Part shown: positions 16,844-23,308 of the stretch, one piece after another | Numbering within the stretch: the stretch's first letter is position 1 | Layout of the letters: the number at the start of each line of letters is the position of its first letter | From: Alphaproteobacteria bacterium | GTDB taxonomy: Bacteria > Pseudomonadota > Gammaproteobacteria > Burkholderiales > Burkholderiaceae_C | NCBI GenBank assembly: GCA_030054175.1 | Contig: JASGCM010000025.1 | Location: 1 to 36,417, forward strand | DNA length: 36,417 bases | Direction of reading: 5' to 3' | Translations under genes and position numbers: made by a program | The notes under the pieces: model-generated | What the model was told of the DNA's origin: nothing | The model's database searches: none | What the model saw: the letters and a program-made list of their open reading frames with translations, nothing else

Positions 16844-17209
16844 CTAGCGCCGGCTGGCAGTCTCTCTGGCCGTCTTGCGGTTGTGGCAAGAGACGCAGAG
16901 AGGCTGCAGGTTGGCCCTATCAAAGCGGGCACCGCCGTCCTTGAGCGGCACCACGTGATCAACCACCCCAGCCGCAACCAGGCGACCGTGGTCCTTGCAC
17001 GCCAGGCACAGGGGGCTTTCACGAAGCACCGCAGCCCTCAGCACCCGCCAGTCCTTGGACTGGTAGAAGCCGACCTCAGCGTCAAAGCCACGCCTGGCCC
17101 GCCCGTAGTCACGGTGCGCGCTGGCTCGGTGTTCGGGACAAAAGCCCGGGCTTGCCAGTACCGCCCCGCAGCCGGGGTAACGGCACGGCGTTGGGGCACT
17201 TCTGGGCAT
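16844..17209 (-). CDS. Phage HNH endonuclease
   Basis: 121 residues from the ATG at 17209 (frame open to 17284). The protein starts MPRSAPTPCRYPGCGAVL, the usual beginning of phage HNH proteins encoded next to terminase, and ends with the HNH/zinc block: CLACKDHG, VVDHVVPLKDGGARFDRANLQPLC and SCHNRKT. The two CxxC pairs bind zinc and the DH plus N and H residues form the active site. In HK97-like phages this nuclease works with the terminase to cut DNA during packaging. Confidence 0.9.
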   Translation of the reverse strand: MPRSAPTPCRYPGCGAVLASPGFCPEHRASAHRDYGRARRGFDAEVGFYQSKDWRVLRAAVLRESPLCLACKDHGRLVAAGVVDHVVPLKDGGARFDRANLQPLCVSCHNRKTARETASRR

Positions 17210-17316
17210 GTTGGGGGGGTGATCAAGAAATAAGCGACAGAAGCTCTGGATTGACTTGGCTTCGTCGGGAAGAAGAGCGTTCATACGAACGTCATCAACA
17301 ACCGCAAGGAACCTCC

Positions 17317-17760
17317 ATGTCCAGCAAACTCACCCCCACCCAGCACACCATCCTCACGCATGCTCTGGCCCAGACACAGGGCAAGGTCCTTTGGTTTCCA
17401 GATGCCCTCAAGGGTGGGGCCAAAGACAAAGTCACCGAGAGCCTGCGCAAGGGCGGCTTCATCGCTCAGGTCAAGCGCGAGACCGTCGTCACCAAGGCGG
17501 GCTACGAGGCATTGGGCCTGAAGCCACCGTTCATTGAGCATCGAGCGGTCAGAACCCGCGAGACCAGCAAACAGGCCACTGTGATCGCGATGCTCAAGCG
17601 AACCGAAGGCGCCACCATCGATCAAATCTGCGAGGCCACTGGCTGGCAACCGCACACCGTGCGCGGCGCAATGGCCGGGGCACTCAAAAAAAAACTCGGA
17701 CTGGACATCCAGTCCAGCAAAGAATCCGGCGGCGACCGGATCTACAAAATCTCAGCCTGA
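17317..17760 (+). CDS. DUF3489 domain-containing protein
   Basis: 147 residues. The C-terminal half reads KQATVIAMLKRTEGATIDQ then ATGWQPHTVRGAMAGALKKK, the DUF3489 helix-turn-helix-like module found in many alphaproteobacterial and betaproteobacterial prophages, likely DNA-binding. The N-terminal part (LTPTQHTILTHALAQTQGKV) is a second small winged-helix-like region. AAGGA lies upstream of the ATG. A 14-nt inverted repeat (CGTTC/GAACG, 17278-17291) in the divergent gap to the HNH gene might be an operator. It runs opposite to the phage late genes and its 3' end overlaps the methyltransferase fragment. Confidence 0.85.
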   Translation: MSSKLTPTQHTILTHALAQTQGKVLWFPDALKGGAKDKVTESLRKGGFIAQVKRETVVTKAGYEALGLKPPFIEHRAVRTRETSKQATVIAMLKRTEGATIDQICEATGWQPHTVRGAMAGALKKKLGLDIQSSKESGGDRIYKISA

Positions 17761-18165
17761 TCAACCTCGGCGAGTGCCTCATCCGCAGGCTCTCCCAGCC
17801 GGGTGGCTTTTTTCCCGGTGAACTCTTCCCAACGTTTGACGATCACGTCCACGTACTTGGGGTCGAGCTCGATGAGTCGGGCTCTGCGTCCAGACTTCTC
17901 GCATGCAATCAGCGTCGAGCCTGAGCCGCCAAAGGGATCCAGCACCAGGTCCCGGGTCTTGCTGCTGTTGCGGATCGCTCGCTCGACCAACTCCACCGGT
18001 TTCATGGTGGGATGCAGGTCGTTCTTCGCAGGCTTCTTGACGTTCCAGACATCACCCTGATCGCGAGCGCCGCACCAGCAGTGATCGGTGCCGTCTTTCC
18101 ACCCGTACAGGATGGGTTCGTACTGCCGCTGGTAGTCGGCGCGGCCAAGGGTGGCCGCAAAGGCT
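17742..18165 (-). pseudogene. DNA methyltransferase, C-terminal remnant
   Basis: The frame reads from about 18165 to the stop at 17742 and matches the end of phage ParB-linked N6/N4 DNA methyltransferases: LGRADYQRQYEPILYGW, WCGARDQGDVW, LHPTMKPVELVERAI, then the SAM-binding DPFGGSGSTL and IELDPKYVDVIV. In this class the catalytic DPPY motif lies upstream and is absent, as is the ParB-like N-terminus. An in-frame TGA lies just upstream of the remnant. An internal ATG could start an 87-residue piece (end 18005), but no methylation activity is expected. The break falls near 18165. Confidence 0.8.
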
Positions 18166-18568
18166 CGAGGTCAGGTGCGATGAGCTTCGCTTGATCAATA
18201 TCCCAGCCAAAGGATGAAGTTTTACAAGTGGCAAGTGCCTCACGGATTATCTTGTTCGACACATAGCGACTACCAGCCATTGCTGTTCGTATCGCCCTCA
18301 CCGCAGGCATCAATGAGCCAATTGCCCTCGCAAAGGCGGAGATTTCTTTCGCCAGACGTCGAGGCATTCCCCTCAACACAAGATCCTCTGCTTGAGGTCC
18401 AAGGCGAAGATGGGCCCAAAAAAAGGCCGGATGAACTTCACAAGCTGTTAGATCGCCCCAACTGTGAAGTTGACCATCAATACGTAGCCCTTCAGGGCTG
18501 ACCTCCATGGACCAGCCCGCTCCGAAAAAGAGCCGGGAAAGAGGGCCAGGTGTCCAACGTTTTGCCAT
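18002..18568 (-). pseudogene. N-terminal fragment of a helicase IV-like protein (uncertain)
   Basis: The frame is 188 residues but only about the first 130 look like protein: RRWTPG-type start (KRWTPGPLSRLFFG), a beta-rich domain with GLRIDGQLHSWGDLTACEV and LVLRGMPRRLAKEI. This recalls the small N-terminal domain of HelD-type helicases. The remaining ~50 residues read the methyltransferase remnant in a wrong frame. The gene therefore seems to be cut and joined to the methyltransferase at about 18165-18180. Family assignment is tentative; the truncation is clearer than the identity. Confidence 0.4.
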
Positions 18569-18688
18569 AAGAAGAGCTAATTACCACTCCCCAAATGATA
18601 CGCATTTTGATTTGTACAACCCTAACAGTGAACGAGGCATCACCGTGCCCTACTTCGCCAAACTTGGAATTACGAGGAGCCCCAATAA

Positions 18689-19366
18689 TTACTTGGCACC
18701 TTGAGGATCAGGTGGAAGGATGATCGAGTGCTTACGCGACTTACCACTTTGCCCCGGAAACTCTTTGAAAATGGACTGAATCATCGGCGGCATGATGGTG
18801 GGTAGTTGATTAAGAATACCTTCACTTCGAGCCTTGCCTTCATAGACCTTTTTGATCTTGGCTCCAGCCATTAGTGATGACATCTCGACGATTTCGAGAT
18901 CTAGAAATCGCCGGTAAACAGTATCCGAGCGGGAACCTGACCCTACGACTCCATAAGTGGGAGTGTTGTAGGTTGTCGCATTCAGCGTAGCAGTGTTGCC
19001 GAAGCGATTGACTGTCCCATATGTACTACTAGACGCAACTCCGGTCTGTCCAATGATCGGGTACGAGGAAACCACCTCGCGCCCGTTGTCTATGCCATAA
19101 CGAATGAATACTGCAAATGCAGCCGACGAGGGGTCAACCTCAATCATGCCGGCCTTCTGCAATTCAGCAGATACTGCCTGAGCGTAGGTCTTGTACTCAA
19201 GTCCGCCCTCTTGTTCTTTATAGGGAACCATGGCGTACTTGACCCCGTTGGGAGACGGCATCGCGTGGAACACCGATACGCTTGTCTCAACGGGCAAAGG
19301 AGCAGTCGCACAACCCGAGAGGAAGGCTGCAAATAAGACTGACAAGGCGGCGATAGCATTTCGCAT
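18689..19366 (-). CDS. DUF4136-like lipoprotein
   Basis: 225 residues. The N-terminus is a lipoprotein signal with lipobox LSGC, so the mature protein is anchored to a membrane, probably the outer one. The body has the DUF4136-like pattern: a beta-strand with VKYAMVPYKEQ, then TYAQAVSAELQKAGM and an IRYGIDNG strand, then a Ser/Thr/Asn/Gly-rich loop and a strand with RFLDLEIVEMS. GGAG precedes the start. It lies between the lysozyme gene and the broken region and is not a usual phage structural gene; it may be phage cargo or captured host DNA. Confidence 0.7.
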   Translation of the reverse strand: MRNAIAALSVLFAAFLSGCATAPLPVETSVSVFHAMPSPNGVKYAMVPYKEQEGGLEYKTYAQAVSAELQKAGMIEVDPSSAAFAVFIRYGIDNGREVVSSYPIIGQTGVASSSTYGTVNRFGNTATLNATTYNTPTYGVVGSGSRSDTVYRRFLDLEIVEMSSLMAGAKIKKVYEGKARSEGILNQLPTIMPPMIQSIFKEFPGQSGKSRKHSIILPPDPQGAK

Positions 19367-19438
19367 GACGAGTTCTCCGATGTCACTTCATTTTATATTT
19401 GGTTTTGAGAAAGAAATCGCCTGATAAGGTGTACTTAT

Positions 19439-19915
19439 TTAATCAATAACACGAGCCTCGTGCAAAAGTAAAGCGACACCAGCCTCTCGCCGCGCCACAA
19501 GCCCAGGCAGTACTCTGCCCCCGCCGTACACCCAGCGCCTCAGTTCAGACGCCGCCCCAACCCAGTCCCTCTGATTGACTCGCCGTCGGAGAGTTGAAGT
19601 CTGAAGCCGGCCTGCTCCCAGATTGAACGTAAAGTCGACGATTGCCCCGAGCCGTGTTTCCGGTTCGGTCGCTAAAACGGGACAGAACCGAAGCGTTGCT
19701 CGCATGGCCAACTGCATGTCAGCCTCCAGGTAGGCCTCACCCTGGACCAGAGTAATCGGGGGATGGGCTTGGTCGCACAGGTGCCCGTACCCGATCGTCC
19801 AGAACCCGGCTGGGCAAACGTACGGATATGCCCGGCCAGGATCACTTTTAGGCACCCGGCAAAAGCCTTCGAACCGCTTGGCGAGATCGATCGCAGCCTG
19901 CGGAACAGAGTTCAT
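19439..19915 (-). CDS. Phage lysozyme (endolysin), GH24 family
   Basis: 158 residues. It cleaves the glycan strands of peptidoglycan at the end of infection. T4-lysozyme-type catalytic features are visible: KRFEGF with the general-acid Glu, then GFWTIGYGH carrying the catalytic-site Thr region, and later AIVDFTFNLGAGRLQTSTLRR. There is no signal peptide, so release depends on a holin. It overlaps the preceding small membrane protein gene by 4 nt (ATGA). Confidence 0.9.
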   Translation of the reverse strand: MNSVPQAAIDLAKRFEGFCRVPKSDPGRAYPYVCPAGFWTIGYGHLCDQAHPPITLVQGEAYLEADMQLAMRATLRFCPVLATEPETRLGAIVDFTFNLGAGRLQTSTLRRRVNQRDWVGAASELRRWVYGGGRVLPGLVARREAGVALLLHEARVID

Positions 19916-20097
19916 GATCGCACTCGATCAAAGACACGTCCCAAGAACCAGAAGTTCAAAACGCCAGCCCATAGCGCCTGATCTGCTTGGGTCCACGCAT
20001 GCAGGATGGCTTCGCCCCAACTGACGCCCGCGGTTACCCACCGCCATAGCTGAACCCGTAGCCAACTCCCAAAAGAGTTGGTGTAGGTAGTGAACAT
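19912..20097 (-). CDS. Small membrane protein, holin candidate
   Basis: About 61 residues, rich in Trp and hydrophobic residues (TAGVSWGEAILHAWTQADQ then ALWAGVLNFWFLGRVF) with a basic C-terminus. One or two membrane passes are likely. It is immediately upstream of the lysozyme gene with an ATGA overlap, the usual place for a holin. Its first part overlaps the 3' end of the radical SAM frame in another frame, so its true start is unclear and the N-terminus may be chimeric. Confidence 0.5.
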   Translation of the reverse strand: MFTTYTNSFGSWLRVQLWRWVTAGVSWGEAILHAWTQADQALWAGVLNFWFLGRVFDRVRS

Positions 20098-20917
20098 GGT
20101 CGGCGCCTTGAAGAGAAAGAACCTGACCTGAGGAGTCATAGGGAAGCATCACTTCCTCCGTAGCCAGCACAACGGCTTGAACAGGCAAGTCAAGCTTCTC
20201 AGCGAAGAACTTCCGCACCGCTTTGAGTGACTGGTTATGGCGATGTAGGACCGTGTTGAAACTCATCCTATCGATGGGCATACGTCGCGACACCCAGCGT
20301 TTGATGTGGGTCAGGCGCTCCGGATCATCCAGCGGATCAGGGCCTCGGAACGATTGAGCAGGGCCGTCATGAGAAAGACCGATCCCAATGTCCAGCGCCT
20401 CAACCCAGGCAAGCTTTTCGTCGTCAAAGAGCGAGCCATTGGTAACGATAGAAAGCTGCGCATGGGGATACCGGGCTTTGACTGCCTCCCCCAGAGGACG
20501 CAACAGCTTCCAGTAAACGAACGGCTCGCCACCCCAGAATTCGATCTTGACGCCACTACCCAAGCCGTCAGATCCTCCGGCAAACCAGCCCTGAAGTTGC
20601 TCCATGAAAGGCTGGACATCCTCGGGGTGCCCGTCGAGGTCATGCGGCTGATGGGCTTGCGAGCAATATTGGCAGGTGTAATTGCACTTGAGCCCAAGTT
20701 GGAGCTTCAGGTGTTTGATGTCTCGGGACTTGCCAGCAGGATTAGATGGGTGATGGAGGTGCCAGAACGGTTCCCAATCCAACTCTTGCCGAGAAAACGT
20801 TTGCGGCAGAGGTAACGGCTCCCCGCTGTCGGCCCAAATCAGACTGGAATCTTCTGGGTCATAAATGGCTTGCCGCTGGAATCCGCGTTGACCGCTAAGT
20901 GTGAGTGTGAATTTCAA
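19928..20917 (-). CDS. Radical SAM protein, probably C-terminally truncated
   Basis: 329 residues as read. The cluster motif CNYTCQYC (Cys 78, 82, 85) binds [4Fe-4S] and S-adenosylmethionine; GGEP at 129-132 and later TNGSLF and LSHDGP fit the radical SAM barrel of peptide-modifying enzymes. Relatives with this layout normally carry a further C-terminal domain with Cys for auxiliary clusters (SPASM type). Here recognisable sequence stops near residue 288 (FWELATG), and the last ~40 residues read through the holin candidate in another frame. It overlaps the preceding 77-residue gene by 4 nt. Likely role is modification of a phage peptide or protein; activity after truncation is doubtful. Confidence 0.82.
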   Translation of the reverse strand: MKFTLTLSGQRGFQRQAIYDPEDSSLIWADSGEPLPLPQTFSRQELDWEPFWHLHHPSNPAGKSRDIKHLKLQLGLKCNYTCQYCSQAHQPHDLDGHPEDVQPFMEQLQGWFAGGSDGLGSGVKIEFWGGEPFVYWKLLRPLGEAVKARYPHAQLSIVTNGSLFDDEKLAWVEALDIGIGLSHDGPAQSFRGPDPLDDPERLTHIKRWVSRRMPIDRMSFNTVLHRHNQSLKAVRKFFAEKLDLPVQAVVLATEEVMLPYDSSGQVLSLQGADHVHYLHQLFWELATGSAMAVGNRGRQLGRSHPACVDPSRSGAMGWRFELLVLGTCL

Positions 20918-21147
20918 AGCTCACCTCCTTCAAATGCAATGGGATAGGCAGTGCGACAAAGCTCAACCACATCCTGGCCGGGCAGCATCGTCAAATTGAA
21001 GGTATGGCGCGAACCAGGATTTCCATTCAGTGGCTCTACCTCCACCACCATCTGCACCTGGGTGTCGCTCAGGCGCGCGGCCTTGGCTCTATAGCCCGCG
21101 CGAGCGTTCAGGCCGATCGGGTACGAAGAATGGGAATTCGCAGTCAT
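20914..21147 (-). CDS. Small protein of unknown function in the modification cassette
   Basis: 77 residues, soluble, no Cys cluster (one Cys) and no recognised domain. The middle (VQMVVEVEPLNGNPG, then HTFNLTMLPGQDVVELCRTA) is consistent with a small beta fold. It overlaps both neighbours by 4 nt: the second oxygenase upstream and the radical SAM gene downstream. That coupling makes it a real gene. It could be a binding or adaptor protein for the enzymes, but this is only a guess from position. Confidence 0.7.
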   Translation of the reverse strand: MTANSHSSYPIGLNARAGYRAKAARLSDTQVQMVVEVEPLNGNPGSRHTFNLTMLPGQDVVELCRTAYPIAFEGGEL

Positions 21148-21896
21148 GGTCTCTCCGTCAAATTCAAGGTTGGACGTGGGTCAAATTGAGAATCAGGCTG
21201 CGGATCAAGCTGCCGATTCAGGCGCCCAGGGCTTCCCAGCTCCGTGTAGAGCTCGCAGTAGTTGTGGGAGGCGACCCGCAGGGTCACCACCAGCAGGACG
21301 CGGTTGCCCTGAGCATTAAAGGGGTTGGTCTCGTGCCAGACTCTTGAGGGGTGCAGCACGACCAGGCCTGGCCTGGTCTCGATGTAGCGAACCTTTTCCC
21401 AAAAAGGAAACCCCGCCATAGGGCGGGGATCCTGCAAGATCAGTTCGCCGTCACCGACAGCCCAGTCCCTCTGGGAAGGGGGACTGCGCCCATACCCACA
21501 ATCGAGGTAAAGACAAAGGACATGGTCGCAAGTGTGGTGGTAGTGAGGCTGAGCCCGCATCCCCGGCTCATTGAGTGCCGGGGTACAGCGTGCCTGGATA
21601 TGCAGGTCCTTCGCATTGCGCACACCATAAGCCTCGCGCAAATAGCCCCGGTACAGATCGTCCACCCAGAACTTGAACCGCCCCCAGACCTCGGGAGCCA
21701 CTTCCTCATGCCGGGGGTGAAAGAGGTTGTGTTGAAACCGCAGCCGCGTATCCACCTCGGGCAGGCCATGCTCCTGCGGGTGGGCTTGGTGGTGTGCAAA
21801 GCGCTCGGCCGCGAAATCCCGCAGGGCGGCCAACTCGGCGGCAGTCCAAGGGGACTCATCTCGCAGCACAGGAGTGGGCCAGAACATTTCGATCAT
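21144..21896 (-). CDS. 2OG-Fe(II) oxygenase (B)
   Basis: 250 residues. The double-stranded beta-helix pattern of 2-oxoglutarate/Fe(II) oxygenases is visible: PHYHHTCDHVLCLYLDCG (candidate iron ligands His118 and His120/121), then VVLHPSRVWHETNPF with the distal His188, and Arg199 eleven residues later for 2-oxoglutarate. The layout is close to the putative 2OG-Fe(II) oxygenase family PF13759. A perfect GGAGG ribosome-binding site precedes the ATG. It overlaps both neighbours by 4 nt. The last ~30 residues are a Gln/Pro/Asp/Arg-rich tail. The substrate is unknown; the fibre protein upstream is a candidate. Confidence 0.8.
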   Translation of the reverse strand: MIEMFWPTPVLRDESPWTAAELAALRDFAAERFAHHQAHPQEHGLPEVDTRLRFQHNLFHPRHEEVAPEVWGRFKFWVDDLYRGYLREAYGVRNAKDLHIQARCTPALNEPGMRAQPHYHHTCDHVLCLYLDCGYGRSPPSQRDWAVGDGELILQDPRPMAGFPFWEKVRYIETRPGLVVLHPSRVWHETNPFNAQGNRVLLVVTLRVASHNYCELYTELGSPGRLNRQLDPQPDSQFDPRPTLNLTERP

Positions 21897-22471
21897 GTGA
21901 CCTCCTCGGATCCAAAGACCAGCGCCAAGCGCAATTCATTGCAGTATCGGGAGATGGGCCGAACCGCATGCAGTGAGCAACCGGGGATGGCCACCACCCG
22001 CCCGGGTTTAACCAGAGCGGCGCTCTTGATCTCCCCGTCATCCCCCAAAACCACGAAGTCGCCGCCCCAGTCCCGCTCCCAGCGGGGAACGGGGTAGAGA
22101 ATCACCGAGCGGGCGGTCGCAGCGAATTCCACGGGGAAGTCCCGGTGGAATGCCGACTCGTCGCCAAAGGCCTGCACGTTCATCCAGACCCGAGTGATCT
22201 CGGCGTTGCCAAAGAAACTCGCCTGAACCTTCTGGGCGATCTGCGAAAGCGGCGACTCCACGGCCAGCAGGCGCTCGAATGTCATCTCCGGATGCCAGGC
22301 CTTCAGGTCGTAGTGGTGAGGTCGAGAACCTGGCAACACGAAATTGCGATGCCAGAACGATCCCGGAGCCTGGTTATGCGCGCGCCAACCGTGGATCAGG
22401 GGCTGCCCCAGAAGCCAAACGCGCAGCCTCTCCAATTCCTGGGGGGCGAATAGGTTGTCATGGACTTCCAT
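21893..22471 (-). CDS. 2OG-Fe(II) oxygenase (A)
   Basis: 192 residues. The HxD motif FHRDFP (His109, Asp111) and the distal block CSLHAVRPISRYCNELRLALVFG (His168, Arg181) give the full facial triad plus the 2-oxoglutarate Arg. The size and layout resemble small prolyl-4-hydroxylase-like oxygenases. It differs clearly from oxygenase B next door, so the two are unlikely to be a recent duplication. It starts 8 nt after the Ig-like protein gene. Probable role: hydroxylation of a phage or host protein side chain. Confidence 0.85.
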   Translation of the reverse strand: MEVHDNLFAPQELERLRVWLLGQPLIHGWRAHNQAPGSFWHRNFVLPGSRPHHYDLKAWHPEMTFERLLAVESPLSQIAQKVQASFFGNAEITRVWMNVQAFGDESAFHRDFPVEFAATARSVILYPVPRWERDWGGDFVVLGDDGEIKSAALVKPGRVVAIPGCSLHAVRPISRYCNELRLALVFGSEEVT

Positions 22472-22478
22472 AGCGCCC

Positions 22479-23294
22479 CTACTGCGTGAGCATCACCTGC
22501 GCCTCACCCAGCGCAGGGAAGAACTTGAAGCCTGCCTTCAGCCGCACGATGTCGCCCGCCTCCAACCCCAGGGGCAACACCACCGCCTGGGCCGCCCCCT
22601 GGTAGGTGCATACCCGCGGCTTGGTGCAGTAACCATTGACGGATTCCAAGTGGACTTCGGCGTCACGAGGCAGGGGATGGCCTGCACCGTCAACCACCTG
22701 CAGCGAAAACGCCAGGGGCTGGCCCACCCGGGCAACCAGGGGCGCACTCACCTGCACCGAGGGAAACACCATCTCCCGGGTCTCGTCGTGGGTGTCGTAG
22801 CCCAGATTCAGAATGTCCGCGGAGGCCTCGCCCTCGACGACGATCCCACCCAGGGTGGGATGCAGGTTCACAGTCAAAAAGCAATCGTCGAAAGCGCTAT
22901 CGGCGAATGGCACATTGAGGGCGATCAGAGAATTTTCCTGGCCGACCTTGAACATCTGATTCATCTCATAGGCCGTAAACCGAAATGGCCGGGAGTAGAC
23001 GTACTGGGGAAAGGGTGCGAGCCATCGACCCAGCTTCCAGTCATATGCGCAGCTAAAGACCTGCCGGTCTGACCAGTTGCGGCTTGCGCGCAACTCGGAC
23101 ACCCGGATCACCGTGCTCGAGAGATCAAAGTAGTCGACGCCATCGACACTGAACGCCGCTGGCTGATCTTCAACCCGGCGCAGCTGGGTGCCGATGACGA
23201 CCTGCACTTCCTGCTTCATTGCATCGATGTGAAGCTTTATGGCGTAGGCCTGGGCCTGGCTCATAAAGCGAGATCGGCTGATATAAATCTTCAT
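22479..23294 (-). CDS. Phage protein with C-terminal Ig-like domain
   Basis: About 271 residues from the ATG at 23294, which has GGAGGGGG upstream. The first ~180 residues are not recognised (KIYISRSRFMSQAQAYAIKL start, aromatic-rich middle). The last ~90 (after FPSVQVSAPLVARVG) look like an Ig-like/Big-type beta sandwich: PLAFSLQVVDGAGHPL, ESVNGYCTKPRVCTYQGAA and LEAGDIVRLKAGFKF. Such domains are frequent on virion surfaces. Placed 14 nt after the Cys-rich fibre gene and just before the oxygenases, it may be a virion partner of the fibre or a chaperone. Confidence 0.72.
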   Translation of the reverse strand: MKIYISRSRFMSQAQAYAIKLHIDAMKQEVQVVIGTQLRRVEDQPAAFSVDGVDYFDLSSTVIRVSELRASRNWSDRQVFSCAYDWKLGRWLAPFPQYVYSRPFRFTAYEMNQMFKVGQENSLIALNVPFADSAFDDCFLTVNLHPTLGGIVVEGEASADILNLGYDTHDETREMVFPSVQVSAPLVARVGQPLAFSLQVVDGAGHPLPRDAEVHLESVNGYCTKPRVCTYQGAAQAVVLPLGLEAGDIVRLKAGFKFFPALGEAQVMLTQ

Positions 23295-23308
23295 GCGGTC
23301 CCCCTCCA

